In this document: one piece after another, positions 19,190 through 28,074 of the stretch | Layout: each line of letters opens with the position of its first letter | Position numbering within the stretch: position 1 is the stretch's first letter | Assembly (NCBI GenBank): GCA_016708765.1 | Contig: JADJFD010000002.1 | Location: 682,001 to 746,000, forward strand | From: Chitinophagaceae bacterium | GTDB lineage: Bacteria > Bacteroidota > Bacteroidia > Chitinophagales > Chitinophagaceae | DNA length: 64,000 nucleotides | Direction of reading: 5' to 3' | Program-made: the position numbers and the translations under genes | The notes under the pieces: model-generated | The model's database searches: none | What the model was told of the DNA's origin: nothing | What the model saw: only the letters and a program-made list of their open reading frames with translations

Positions 19190-19786
19190 ATGCTAAAAAC
19201 TTTTTACCAAAAAGACTTAATAGAAGCCGGATGTGATGAAGCTGGCCGTGGTTGTCTGGCCGGGCCAGTTTTTGCCGCTGCTGTTATTTTGCCTGTAAAT
19301 TTTAATCATCCATTGCTCAACGATTCCAAAAAGGTATCAGAAAAAAACAGGAATGAACTACGATTAATTATTGAAAAATCTGCTTTGGCATTTGCTGTTG
19401 CCAGTATTGATAATGATGAAATAGATAAAATCAATATTCTTAAAGCTTCTTTTAAAGCGATGCATCTGGCTCTGGATAAATTAAAAAAGAAACCGCAGTT
19501 ATTATTAATAGACGGAAATCGCTTCTACAATTATAAAAAAATTCCACATCGCTGCATTATCAAGGGAGACTCTATTTATACTTCTATTGCGGCAGCAAGC
19601 ATTCTTGCCAAAACCTACCGGGATGGTTTTATGTTGAAGCTTCACAAAAAATTTCCACAATATAGTTGGGATAATAATAAAGGATATGGCACAGTCTTAC
19701 ACCGAAATGCTATTGAAGAGTTTGGGCAATGTAAATATCATAGGAAAAGCTTTAAGTTGAAAAGCATACAAGCCGATTTATTTTAA
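19190..19786 (+). CDS. rnhB: Ribonuclease HII
   Basis: 198 residues, normal length. It removes RNA from RNA/DNA hybrids and single ribonucleotides from DNA. AGCDEAGRGCLAGPVFAAAV holds the DE and the RG/GP signature, LLIDGNRFYN the second catalytic Asp and IAAASILAKTYRD the third region. The active-site DEDD set appears complete. It is divergent from ctaA, with only 75 bases between the starts. Confidence 0.96.
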   Translation: MLKTFYQKDLIEAGCDEAGRGCLAGPVFAAAVILPVNFNHPLLNDSKKVSEKNRNELRLIIEKSALAFAVASIDNDEIDKINILKASFKAMHLALDKLKKKPQLLLIDGNRFYNYKKIPHRCIIKGDSIYTSIAAASILAKTYRDGFMLKLHKKFPQYSWDNNKGYGTVLHRNAIEEFGQCKYHRKSFKLKSIQADLF

Positions 19787-19824
19787 ATAAAACAATTTTA
19801 TTGAATTCTTACGTAAATTAGAAA

Positions 19825-21069
19825 ATGCTTATTAAAGGCTATTTACTGCTTTCTATATTCTTTTTACAATTTTTTAGCTTATTTGCTCAAAAACAGCAAG
19901 TAAATCATTTTTATATGCCTGCCGAATGGGAACCTCAGCAGGCAGTATGGGTTGGGCTTTTTGGTAACCCCGGAAGAGATACTGTTTCAGCAGCAATAAT
20001 AAAAGCATTGCATCATAATGTACAAGTAAGATTGAATTATAGCTATGAATATGACAAAAAAAGAAACAACAAATTTTTTCACAGCTTAGAAATAGATACT
20101 ACTAAACTACAATGGATAGAAGATAGCGTTAATAATTCCTGGGTGAGAGATCCTGGTCCTTTATTCATAAAAAATAAAATGGGCAAACAAAAAATAATTG
20201 ATTTTGCCTGGATACAGTATGGTCATCATCTTGTTTATAAAAAGAAGATGAATACTTTAGATATTGAAACAGGAAGATCAGATATAAGGATAGCTACAAA
20301 ATTAAACTTACCAGTAATCAGTACTCCAATCGTTGCAGAAGGTGGTGGCATAGAAACAAATGGCGAAGGTGTATTAATGTCAATAGAAGAAACCGCATTG
20401 CAAAGAAATACCGGTAAAACATTACAAGAAATAGAGACTGAATATTTACGGGTTACCGGTTGCAAAAAAATGATCTGGCTGAAAAGGATGCTGCTGCATG
20501 ATAAAACGGTACCTGATCTGTTAATTGAAAACTGGTCAAGCACAGGTGCTAACGGGCATATAGATGAAGCCGTACGTTTTGTCGGAACAAATACTATAGT
20601 AGTTGCTCAAATTGATGAGGAAGAAAGAAATAGCAATCCCATCAGCAACGTTGACTACGAAATACTGGAAGAGTATTGTGCAACATTAAAAAAAGCAACA
20701 GATGTAAACGGTAAGCCATTTAAAATAATCCGAATGCCGGCACCGGATTTAAATGTATTTGCCAGATCTTATGTTCTTACAACCAGCTCGATAAAACGCT
20801 TTTCAGAAAAATTTCCTTTTAAAATTGGAGATACGGTAAAAACAGTTCCAGCTGTAAGCTATATGAATTTCTTTATTTCCAATAATGTTGTTCTTATCGC
20901 TAAATATTGGAAAGAAGGAATGCCACTTAAGGAAAAAGAAAAGGATGAAACTGCAAAGAATATACTGGCAGGAATATTTCCTGACAGGAAAATCATACCA
21001 ATCAATCCACTACCAGTAAATTATTTGGGCGGAGGCATTCATTGTATTACGCAACAACAACCAAAGTGA
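19825..21069 (+). CDS. Secreted agmatine/peptidyl-arginine deiminase family protein
   Basis: 414 residues with a signal peptide (YLLLSIFFLQFFSLFAQ). MPAEWEPQQAVWVGLFGNPGRD is the typical PAD_porph N-terminal motif. NSWVRDPGPLFI, EGGGIETNGEGVLMS and TGANGHIDEAVRFV carry the substrate Asp and catalytic His, and LGGGIHCITQQQP holds the nucleophile Cys near the C-terminus. Family members hydrolyse agmatine or peptidyl-arginine, releasing ammonia. The export signal fits a periplasmic peptidyl-arginine or agmatine deiminase; the substrate is undecided. It is 39 bases after rnhB on the same strand. Confidence 0.9.
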   Translation: MLIKGYLLLSIFFLQFFSLFAQKQQVNHFYMPAEWEPQQAVWVGLFGNPGRDTVSAAIIKALHHNVQVRLNYSYEYDKKRNNKFFHSLEIDTTKLQWIEDSVNNSWVRDPGPLFIKNKMGKQKIIDFAWIQYGHHLVYKKKMNTLDIETGRSDIRIATKLNLPVISTPIVAEGGGIETNGEGVLMSIEETALQRNTGKTLQEIETEYLRVTGCKKMIWLKRMLLHDKTVPDLLIENWSSTGANGHIDEAVRFVGTNTIVVAQIDEEERNSNPISNVDYEILEEYCATLKKATDVNGKPFKIIRMPAPDLNVFARSYVLTTSSIKRFSEKFPFKIGDTVKTVPAVSYMNFFISNNVVLIAKYWKEGMPLKEKEKDETAKNILAGIFPDRKIIPINPLPVNYLGGGIHCITQQQPK

Positions 21070-21071
21070 AA

Positions 21072-21686
21072 TTAATCCTGTTCTTGCCACAGCCCTAAGC
21101 CTTCTCTAATTAGTACTGGATTATCACCGGTAAAGTCAACAACTGTTGAAGGCTTTATACCACCTATACCGCCGTCTACTACAAAATCAACCTCATTTCT
21201 GAAATTTTCATACATCACTTCGGGGTCGGTATAATCTTCTACCATTTCGCCAGGTAGCGAAGCACTGAGTATGGGCCGTCCCAATTCTTTTACAATCGCC
21301 ATGGCGATATTATTATTAGGAATCCGCAAACCGATTGTATCTTTTTTGCTTTGCAAAATTTTAGGAACCAGTTTACTTGCCTGCAAAATAAATGTATAAG
21401 GACCCGGCAAATACTCTTTTAATGTCCGGTAAACAGAGTTAGGGATCGGTTTGGTATAGTCGCTAAGATGAGAAAGATCGCTGCAAACAAATGAAAGCTG
21501 TGCTTTTTTAGGTTCCACCTGCTTAATCCTGCAAATTCTTTCTACGGCTTTTTGCTGTAAAATATCGCAGCCCAAACCATAAACTGTATCGGTAGGATAA
21601 ATGATAATTCCGCCTTTTTGAAGGCTTTCTACTATCTGTTTTATCAATCTTGGCTGTGGGTCTTCGGGATGAACATGTAATATCAT
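21072..21686 (-). CDS. L-threonylcarbamoyladenylate synthase family (Sua5/YciO/TsaC)
   Basis: 204 residues from the ATG at 21686, giving MILHVHPEDPQPRLIKQIVE; in-frame starts up to 21746 would add a hydrophobic leader not typical of the family. GGIIIYPTDTVYGLGCD is the signature, followed by RICRIKQVEPKKAQLSF, LPGPYTFIL, IGLRIPNN and PILSASLPGE. The family makes threonylcarbamoyl-AMP for the t6A modification of ANN-decoding tRNAs. This copy is closer to the YciO/short type without the Sua5 C-terminal domain; a second Sua5 may exist elsewhere. Convergent with the deiminase gene, 2 bases apart. Confidence 0.9.
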   Translation of the reverse strand: MILHVHPEDPQPRLIKQIVESLQKGGIIIYPTDTVYGLGCDILQQKAVERICRIKQVEPKKAQLSFVCSDLSHLSDYTKPIPNSVYRTLKEYLPGPYTFILQASKLVPKILQSKKDTIGLRIPNNNIAMAIVKELGRPILSASLPGEMVEDYTDPEVMYENFRNEVDFVVDGGIGGIKPSTVVDFTGDNPVLIREGLGLWQEQD

Positions 21687-21777
21687 ATCAATCAATTGCA
21701 TTAAAAATACTATGTTTTTGCAAATATTTTTTTTACCTGTCGTCATTTAACAGGCAATTTGTATTTTCACCCCCTGT

Positions 21778-21785
21778 TATCTTTG
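21778..21785 (+). promoter_or_regulatory. -7 promoter box upstream of cupin gene
   Basis: TATCTTTG fits TAnnTTTG and is 19 bases before the ATG at 21805; a TTTG at 21758-21761 could be the -33 element. Confidence 0.5.
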
Positions 21786-21804
21786 TAAAAACAAAAAAAC
21801 ATCC

Positions 21805-22686
21805 ATGCAATTAAAGCCGGTAGCCACTTTTGATTCTCTTGACCCGGAAGTGTTTAAAAAAGAATATTATAACCCCGGTGTGCCTGTGGTTATCAAAAAC
21901 CTTGCTAAAGAATGGCCAGCTTACAGTAAATGGAGCTGGGACTACTTTAAACAGCTGGTTGGTGACAAAAAAGTTCCTCTTTATAATAATATAAAAAGCG
22001 ATGCTTACACACCAATCAATACTGCCGATGATTATAAAACTTTTGGTGAATATATAGACATGATAAGTGCCGGCCCCGCTGCCTGGCGGATTTTCCTTTT
22101 TAATATTTTTGACCATGCTCCTACGTTGATCAATGACTTTACTTGGCCGGAACATATGATGAAAGGGTTTATTAAAAAATACCCGATGCTTTTTACCGGC
22201 GGTGCAGGCAGCATTACCCATATGCATTATGATATTGATCTTTCTCATATTCTGCACACACAATTTGCTGGAAGAAAAAGAGTATTGATGTTTCCAAATA
22301 AAGAACAGTATAAATTATATCGTAAACCTTATGAGGTATTAAGCCTAGCCGATTTTTCTCATTATTACGAACAGAACGGCGCACCAGATTATGAAAAATT
22401 TCCGGCTCTTAAATTAGCAGAAGGGTTTGATTTTATTCTAGAACCCGGTGATACTTTGTTTATGCCTGCAGGTTACTGGCACCATATGGAATATCTTGAA
22501 AGTGGATTTGCCATGAGCCTCCGTGCTATGCAGCCACCTTTGGCTGGTAAATTAAAAGGTGCCTGGAGTCTGATAGGTATGCGGAATATTGATACCCTGA
22601 TGAAAAAGACAATGCCTAAATGGTGGTATAAAAGGAAAGAGAAAAAAGTGTTTGCGAATGCAGCAAGAATGATGGCTGGAAGTTGA
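21805..22686 (+). CDS. Cupin-like (JmjC/cupin_8) Fe(II)/2-oxoglutarate oxygenase
   Basis: 293 residues. GVPVVIKNLAKEWPAYSKWSWDYF is the JmjC-type cupin_8 entry. THMHYDIDLSHILHTQFAGRKRVLMF holds the HxD iron-binding pair and the lysine (GRKR) likely to bind 2-oxoglutarate. LEPGDTLFMPAGYWHHMEYL supplies the distal His. The complete HxD...H facial triad suggests an active hydroxylase acting on a protein or RNA side chain; the target is unknown. Cytoplasmic. It lies between divergent and convergent minus-strand genes, so it is monocistronic. Confidence 0.88.
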   Translation: MQLKPVATFDSLDPEVFKKEYYNPGVPVVIKNLAKEWPAYSKWSWDYFKQLVGDKKVPLYNNIKSDAYTPINTADDYKTFGEYIDMISAGPAAWRIFLFNIFDHAPTLINDFTWPEHMMKGFIKKYPMLFTGGAGSITHMHYDIDLSHILHTQFAGRKRVLMFPNKEQYKLYRKPYEVLSLADFSHYYEQNGAPDYEKFPALKLAEGFDFILEPGDTLFMPAGYWHHMEYLESGFAMSLRAMQPPLAGKLKGAWSLIGMRNIDTLMKKTMPKWWYKRKEKKVFANAARMMAGS

Positions 22687-22710
22687 TTTTCTTAGAAGAA
22701 ATTATAAATC

Positions 22711-23433
22711 CTATTTCCCTTTTAATTCATCTATCGTTTTTCGCATCCAATAATCAGTAACATTGTAATAGCCAACAGTATGAAAAGCTATTTTACCTTC
22801 CTTACTTACTATTACCTGGGTAGGAAATGATGATACATCATAGGAGTCAGTTATTTTCTTACCATCTGGAATTACATTATACTTAAAATCATTTTCTTTA
22901 AGGAACGGCTCTAGTTGTTGTTTTCTATCCAAAGCAATTGCAATAAAGACAACATTTGAATCGGCTTTATAATCATCCACTATCTTATTTAGGTATGGTC
23001 GTTCTTGTTTACAAGGAGGGCAAGTGGTAAACCAAAAGTTGATTACCATAACCTTCCCCTTTAGTTCTTTTGAATCTACCAAATTACCATTCATGTCATA
23101 AGCACTGAAACTGTCAAACTTTTTTCCTGTTTTAAAAAATTTAGTCTCTGCGGGTTTGGGAGCACCCATTACTCTTTTTAATTGCTCCTCTTTACTTATT
23201 GGCGACATTAAAAACCCTTTGCTTGCATCTTTAGGGTTAGCAGGAAGTATTTCATGTTCTCCACCCATCATATAAAGTTGCATTCCTTTATAATCATATT
23301 CTTTTCCGGCAACATCTTTAAACTTACTTGTCTTTAATACATGGTATTCTCTGCCATTATATGTAAAAGAAAACTGACTGTATGCAAAAGCGGTTGATAA
23401 TGTAAAAAGTACAGCGATAAGTAGTTTCTTCAT
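22711..23433 (-). CDS. TlpA-like thiol-disulfide oxidoreductase
   Basis: 240 residues with a signal peptide (MKKLLIAVLFTLSTAFAYSQ). An N-terminal about 120-residue region of unknown fold is followed by a thioredoxin-like domain: KVMVINFWFTTCPPCKQERPYLNKIV with a CPPC active site and SSFPTQVIVSKEGKI with the cis-Pro. A periplasmic reductant role is inferred. It differs from the four TlpA proteins at 45-50 kb in lacking the DUF4369-like N-terminus. Confidence 0.88.
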   Translation of the reverse strand: MKKLLIAVLFTLSTAFAYSQFSFTYNGREYHVLKTSKFKDVAGKEYDYKGMQLYMMGGEHEILPANPKDASKGFLMSPISKEEQLKRVMGAPKPAETKFFKTGKKFDSFSAYDMNGNLVDSKELKGKVMVINFWFTTCPPCKQERPYLNKIVDDYKADSNVVFIAIALDRKQQLEPFLKENDFKYNVIPDGKKITDSYDVSSFPTQVIVSKEGKIAFHTVGYYNVTDYWMRKTIDELKGK

Positions 23434-23456
23434 GAAATTTTACAATTACTAAATTA

Positions 23457-23867
23457 TTAATACCCCGATTTTATCCTTTCATAAGTAAGTTTTTCAGCCT
23501 CATCCATATTTCTACTTTCTTTTATAAAAGAATAATGTTTTCCCTTTTTTGACTCTTCAAAAACAAAAACAGAATCACTTGATGGATAAAAAAGCTTTAT
23601 CCCTTTACATTTTAAATCAGTCTTGTATTCGTAAATAAAAGCCGGATAGCCTCTGGCTTGCAAAAAATTAGTAAAACAAGGGCAGTTGTGAAAAGATTCG
23701 TTATAGTTTATTCTTTTCTTTCCGAAATTTCTTTTGCTATCTGTGACCAGATAATAAGAATTTAAAGCTTTGTTTTCTGTATAACCATACTTAAAAGCAT
23801 CACAGCCTAAATTTGGAATAAGAAATATTAGCAATAATCCTAATTTAAATCCCCCAATAAATTTCAT
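23457..23867 (-). CDS. Putative lipoprotein of unknown function
   Basis: 136 residues from the ATG at 23867, chosen because it gives a lipoprotein signal (GLLLIFLIPNLGC) and avoids overlap with the upstream gene. The mature part has FHNCPCFTNFLQARGYPAF, with two close Cys residues, and SSDSVFVFEESKKGKHYSF. I do not recognise a family. It is 14 bases downstream of the oxidoreductase beta-subunit gene on the same strand. Confidence 0.6.
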   Translation of the reverse strand: MKFIGGFKLGLLLIFLIPNLGCDAFKYGYTENKALNSYYLVTDSKRNFGKKRINYNESFHNCPCFTNFLQARGYPAFIYEYKTDLKCKGIKLFYPSSDSVFVFEESKKGKHYSFIKESRNMDEAEKLTYERIKSGY

Positions 23868-23881
23868 TATTAAATATTGAG

Positions 23882-24910
23882 TTAAGCAATCGTCCAAACC
23901 TCATTCCCTCTAAGCAACTTATCCAAATCAGCTGGTTTTCTAGACTTAGCTTCTTCCAATTGTGCTGCCATCACATCTTCGTAGCAATCTCTGTTGGTTT
24001 GATAGAAAACACCGAATGGTCTTGGCAAATGTCCTTCTGTTTTCGGGTTATCAAATATGCGGGTTAGTATCTGTGCTTTGTAAATATCTTGTTCGTCGTG
24101 TATCCAAAGATCATCTTTGCTATTGCCATCATTCAAATCAACAACAACCGGTTTAAACCCATCTAGTTTTATTCCTTTGTCTTTATTTGTACCAAAAACT
24201 AATGGTTGCCCATTTTCTAAAAACAAAGTTTCTGTTTGCTTGCTACTTTTATCTGTAAACACTTCAAAAGCCCCGTCATTAAAAATGTTACAGTTCTGGT
24301 ATATCTCCAGAAAAGAAGCTCCTTTATGTTGTTGCGTTCTTATTAATAATTCCTGCAAATGCTTCGGGTCACGGTCCATTGTTCTTGCAACAAATGTTGC
24401 GTCTGCACCTAACGCCAATGCCAATGGATTAAACGGGTGATCAATACTTCCCATCGGTGTACTCTTCGTTACTTTATTTTCTTCCGATGTTGGAGAGTAT
24501 TGCCCTTTCGTTAATCCATAAATTTGATTGTTGAACAACATAATGTTGACATCAAAATTTCTACGCAACAAATGAATAGTATGATTTCCTCCAATACTCA
24601 ATCCATCGCCATCACCAGTTACAATCCATACACTTAACTCCGGACGGCTAGCTTTTAAACCTGAAGCAACGGCTGTTGCCCTGCCATGAATAGAATGCAT
24701 ACCATAGGTGTTCATATAATATGGGAACCTACTGCTACAACCAATACCAGAGATGATTGCAATATTTTCTTTAGGTATGCCAAGTGTAGGCATTACTTTC
24801 TGTACCTGCGCAAGAATAGAATAATCGCCACAGCCAGGACACCAGCGAACTTCCTGGTCAGTAGAAAAATCTTTAGCGGTCAATACGGGGGCAGTCGTTG
24901 TTTCACTCAT
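23882..24910 (-). CDS. 2-oxoacid:ferredoxin oxidoreductase beta subunit
   Basis: 342 residues, thiamine-diphosphate-binding subunit. WCPGCGDYSILAQVQKV has the CxxC that helps ligate the Fe-S cluster. GIGCSSRFPYYMNTYGMHSIHGRA and VWIVTGDGDGLSIGGNHTIHLLRRN carry the TPP GDG motif, with NIMLFNNQIYGLTKGQ the usual NN continuation. KorB/VorB-type enzymes interconvert 2-oxoacids and acyl-CoA with ferredoxin. The alpha/gamma (korA) gene usually sits immediately upstream, but here the upstream gene is an AhpD-like protein. Either the partner is elsewhere or the operon was split. Confidence 0.9.
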   Translation of the reverse strand: MSETTTAPVLTAKDFSTDQEVRWCPGCGDYSILAQVQKVMPTLGIPKENIAIISGIGCSSRFPYYMNTYGMHSIHGRATAVASGLKASRPELSVWIVTGDGDGLSIGGNHTIHLLRRNFDVNIMLFNNQIYGLTKGQYSPTSEENKVTKSTPMGSIDHPFNPLALALGADATFVARTMDRDPKHLQELLIRTQQHKGASFLEIYQNCNIFNDGAFEVFTDKSSKQTETLFLENGQPLVFGTNKDKGIKLDGFKPVVVDLNDGNSKDDLWIHDEQDIYKAQILTRIFDNPKTEGHLPRPFGVFYQTNRDCYEDVMAAQLEEAKSRKPADLDKLLRGNEVWTIA

Positions 24911-24942
24911 AATTTATGGATTGATACAAATTTAAAGAAACA

Positions 24943-24977
24943 AATGCTCAATTTTCAATACTCAATGCTCAATTTTC
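24943..24977. repeat. 14-bp direct repeat overlapping the AhpD-like gene 3' end
   Basis: AATGCTCAATTTTC occurs at 24943-24956 and again at 24964-24977, the second copy covering the last codons and stop of the AhpD-like gene. It may be a local duplication of the gene tail. Confidence 0.7.
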
Positions 24978-25313
24978 TACAAGTGCTTCCCAGTATTCAG
25001 CTGCCCTTCTGGTATGTGGCACTACAATTGTCCCGCCAACAATATTGGCAACAGCAAAAACTTCATACATTTCTTTTGTATTTACTCCCAATTCATGTGA
25101 TTTTCCCAAATGATATTTTATACAATCATCGCATCGAAGTACCATACTGGCAACCAAACCCAGCAGCTCTTTGGTTTTAACATCCAAAGCTCCTTCGGCA
25201 TAAGTATTGGTGTCTAGGTTCCAAAGGCGTTTGATAACCAGGTTGTCTTTACTGAGGATAACATCATTCATCCGGGTTCTGTAGTCATTAAATTCTGTAA
25301 CAAGATTAGGCAT
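24969..25313 (-). CDS. Carboxymuconolactone decarboxylase/AhpD-like protein
   Basis: 114 residues. KELLGLVASMVLRCDDCIKYHLGKSHELG is the AhpD-core signature with a CxxC pair (CDDC) and a nearby His (YHL), the arrangement used for peroxidase-type or alkylhydroperoxidase activity. TRRAAEYWEAL ends the fold. Cytoplasmic, expected to be a trimer or hexamer. Whether it decarboxylates or reduces is unresolved. It precedes the 2-oxoacid oxidoreductase beta gene by 58 bases on the same strand. Confidence 0.88.
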   Translation of the reverse strand: MPNLVTEFNDYRTRMNDVILSKDNLVIKRLWNLDTNTYAEGALDVKTKELLGLVASMVLRCDDCIKYHLGKSHELGVNTKEMYEVFAVANIVGGTIVVPHTRRAAEYWEALVEN

Positions 25314-25547
25314 AGTATTTATTTTTATACCTCAAATGTAGAAAACAAGTCCATTCATCAGTTACCAATAGCGGAAACGGTAAGTAATACCGATTGTGCA
25401 TCTGTAATCCCGTTTGAATCGGGAAACGGCTGCTTCATCGGCATTATATCAGAAATGATTGGTCTATTTGATATTCAAAAATGATATAATTTGTATTTTC
25501 AATCCCTGTTGATGCCACTTGTTTGCATTACAAAACGTCTGAAAATC

Positions 25548-25943
25548 ATGTTGCACAAAAAGAAAATATTTGCCTTTACCATTCTCACTTTTTTTGTAGT
25601 GGTGGGAATGGCTGCGGTAAAAATTAATCAGAAGGAAAGAAACCTAAAAGTGTTGCCAAAAGATATCAGCGATGCAAAGCTGGACAGCATTATGCAAACC
25701 TATAATATTGCATTAGGTGTGAAATGTAATTTCTGTCATGTACCCATGAAGAATATTCCTGATAGTCTGGATTATTACTCCGATGCCGACCCAATGAAAG
25801 AAAATGCCCGCAAGATGATGGTGATGGTAATTGATATCAACAAGAAGAATTTTAATTTCTATCCAGAAATTAGACCGGAATACCTGAATACCGTTACCTG
25901 CAAAACCTGTCATCGGGGAGAAGCCTTTCCTCCGGAAGATTAA
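25548..25943 (+). CDS. c-type cytochrome (photosynthetic-reaction-centre cytochrome C-like domain)
   Basis: 131 residues from the ATG at 25548, which opens a signal anchor (KKIFAFTILTFFVVVGMAAV); an upstream in-frame start at 25491 is less likely. VKCNFCHVP and VTCKTCHRGEAFPPED are two CxxCH motifs. A short diheme protein with the second site near the C-terminus matches the cytochrome c family that Bacteroidota genomes annotate under PF02276. It is periplasmic, membrane-anchored, and probably an electron carrier. It ends 4 bases into the convergent amidase gene. Confidence 0.8.
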   Translation: MLHKKKIFAFTILTFFVVVGMAAVKINQKERNLKVLPKDISDAKLDSIMQTYNIALGVKCNFCHVPMKNIPDSLDYYSDADPMKENARKMMVMVIDINKKNFNFYPEIRPEYLNTVTCKTCHRGEAFPPED

Positions 25944-27127
25944 TCATTTTCTTCCTTGCAAGACTTCAGCCAATCTTTTATTCCTTCCACAACCTGCTTG
26001 GCTACCTGCTTATGAAATTCGGGACTTAAAATTAATTTCTCATCGTCTCTGTTACTTAAAAATGCTACTTCAAGTAAACAGTTCGGATAATCTGTTGGAC
26101 CACTTAACGCAAAATTGAAACTACCGATATTTCCAAAGTCTTCAAGGCCATCAATCTTTATCATACTTTCCTGAATATATTTCGTCAATGGTCTGAACCC
26201 AATATACCGGTAGTAAGTACTTACACCTTTTACCTCTTCCCTTACGGAAGAATTTAAATGTACACTGATCAGAAAGTCAACATTTTCATCTCTGATTCTT
26301 TCTTCTCTCTCAAGCATACTATAATTGTTATCAGAACGACGTGTCATAAATACAATCGCCTCTTTTTCCATCAAAGCCTTTTCAATTTGATTTGCTATCA
26401 ATAATGTATAATTTTTTTCTACAATCTTTGTTGATATACCTGACGCTCCGGGGTTATTTCCTCCATGCCCGGCATCTATTGCGATTTTCATGTTCTCCAG
26501 GCTAAGGTCTTCGGGCTGTCGCTTTACTTTTATGAATAATTTCTTCCCCTCGTAATATATGCTATAACCCCAATGCTGTTTGTGTTTTAATTCAATAATT
26601 ACTCTGAACACATCATCTTCTACCTGTTCGTGGTAAACATTTTTAATTTCTTTTGCTGATGTACGATGTGTTACCCAGTTAGTATTACTTGTTGCACCGA
26701 ATATGTCGACAACAATTCTCGATGGATTAATTTGCTGAATACTTGTGTAAGGTAATTTTTCATCGAGGTTGATGGAAACTAAATCATATTTATCATCTCC
26801 ATTAATCAAAAAGCTACTGGTAAGATAATAAGGCTCGATTTTAATAGAATTAACTTTTTGGAAATTTGCTTTTTGCAACCAGGCTGTTCTGTTTTTGGAT
26901 AATTGAATTTTATATCGGCCAATTGTACTGTCTACGGCCTGAACCAGAATGCCTGTGTCGAGGTAGGTCATTTTTGCTCCACCCAAACGATCACTTCCCA
27001 AACCATAATCAAGATAAGGCTGCCTGCCAATAGTTCTTCCGAATAAAATTTTACTTTCCACAAGAGTTTGAGCCTCAGTTGAAAGGCTGAAAAACAAACA
27101 AATAGCTAATAGCATACGTATCATCAC
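25940..27127 (-). CDS. N-acetylmuramoyl-L-alanine amidase (Amidase_3)
   Basis: 395 residues with a signal peptide (MLLAICLFFSLSTEAQ). The N-terminal part includes an AMIN-like region (YTSIQQINPSRIVVDIFGA), and the C-terminal Amidase_3 domain has IAIDAGHGGNNPGASG (zinc His), VEKNYTLLIANQIEKAL (zinc Glu), LISVHLNSS (zinc His) and CLLEVAFLSNRDDE (catalytic Glu). It cleaves the bond between MurNAc and the stem peptide during cell separation or peptidoglycan turnover. Periplasmic. Confidence 0.92.
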   Translation of the reverse strand: MMIRMLLAICLFFSLSTEAQTLVESKILFGRTIGRQPYLDYGLGSDRLGGAKMTYLDTGILVQAVDSTIGRYKIQLSKNRTAWLQKANFQKVNSIKIEPYYLTSSFLINGDDKYDLVSINLDEKLPYTSIQQINPSRIVVDIFGATSNTNWVTHRTSAKEIKNVYHEQVEDDVFRVIIELKHKQHWGYSIYYEGKKLFIKVKRQPEDLSLENMKIAIDAGHGGNNPGASGISTKIVEKNYTLLIANQIEKALMEKEAIVFMTRRSDNNYSMLEREERIRDENVDFLISVHLNSSVREEVKGVSTYYRYIGFRPLTKYIQESMIKIDGLEDFGNIGSFNFALSGPTDYPNCLLEVAFLSNRDDEKLILSPEFHKQVAKQVVEGIKDWLKSCKEEND

Positions 27128-27315
27128 AGCAAGTTAATAAAAAAACTCCCATCAGCTTTTCCGTAGTTCTACGAAAACAGTTTTCGCTTTTACTCTTTTT
27201 TAGGATAAACACTTAATGCTAAAGACTTTTAAACTTTGTATGCCGTTAATTTTACTGAAAGCATTGCACCCAGGCTTTGCTTATCACTATAACCATTATC
27301 CTAAAATTATTAAAC

Positions 27316-28074
27316 ATGACCTGGAATACCATTATGGGCTTTGTTTCTTCCTTCGCCCTTTTTATACCAATAGCAATAATTCTGCTATTAAAACTTGGAG
27401 GCTACCGCTGCTTTGTTGCACTTTTAGTTTATTATTCCTCTGTAATTATATTCAACCTTATGTCAGAAGGATATATAAATACTAACAGGAACGTAACATA
27501 CTATTGGGGAGTTGCTAATAATATGCTTGATGTTCCTTTAATGCTTATGTTCCTTACTTACTTTAGCCCTTCCAAAAAATATACAAAAAGAATGATGATA
27601 CTGGCAGGTGCGTTTGTTGCATTCGAACTGATTGTAATGATTGTTACCCGATTTAGTGTAAACGGGCTTACAATTATACTGGGGCCAGGCCTTATTATTA
27701 TTGCAGGATTTTGTCTTCAGTTTTTTATTCGGTATGCCACCATGGCAATCGAACACCGTAAGGCAACAGGAAAAGCATTTATAGCAGGTTCAATGCTTTT
27801 TGCATATGGTTGTTTTAGCATTCTATATGTATTGTTTTATGTTGCAAAAACCGATCAGGTAGAAGATACATTCCTCATCTTTTTTATTGCAACATCTATT
27901 TCTGCACTTTTAATGAGTACGGGTTTGATTATTGAATGGAAGAGAATCAAAAAAATAAAAGAGATAAAGATTACCCGCAAAGAACTGTCTGAAATGTATA
28001 AAGACACAAATATGGCTGCCCCGAAAAGAACAGCCATAGTTAATTTAGATTTTGATAAAGAGGCTTGGAATTAG
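27316..28074 (+). CDS. Multipass membrane protein of unknown function
   Basis: 252 residues from the ATG at 27316. Seven hydrophobic helices can be counted, beginning MTWNTIMGFVSSFALFIPIA and including LDVPLMLMFLTYF, LIIIAGFCLQFFI and FLIFFIATSISALLM. The C-terminal about 50 residues are basic then soluble. No catalytic motif is seen. The pattern resembles a Bacteroidota-specific conserved membrane family. It overlaps the convergent acyl-CoA dehydrogenase gene by 4 bases. Confidence 0.7.
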   Translation: MTWNTIMGFVSSFALFIPIAIILLLKLGGYRCFVALLVYYSSVIIFNLMSEGYINTNRNVTYYWGVANNMLDVPLMLMFLTYFSPSKKYTKRMMILAGAFVAFELIVMIVTRFSVNGLTIILGPGLIIIAGFCLQFFIRYATMAIEHRKATGKAFIAGSMLFAYGCFSILYVLFYVAKTDQVEDTFLIFFIATSISALLMSTGLIIEWKRIKKIKEIKITRKELSEMYKDTNMAAPKRTAIVNLDFDKEAWN

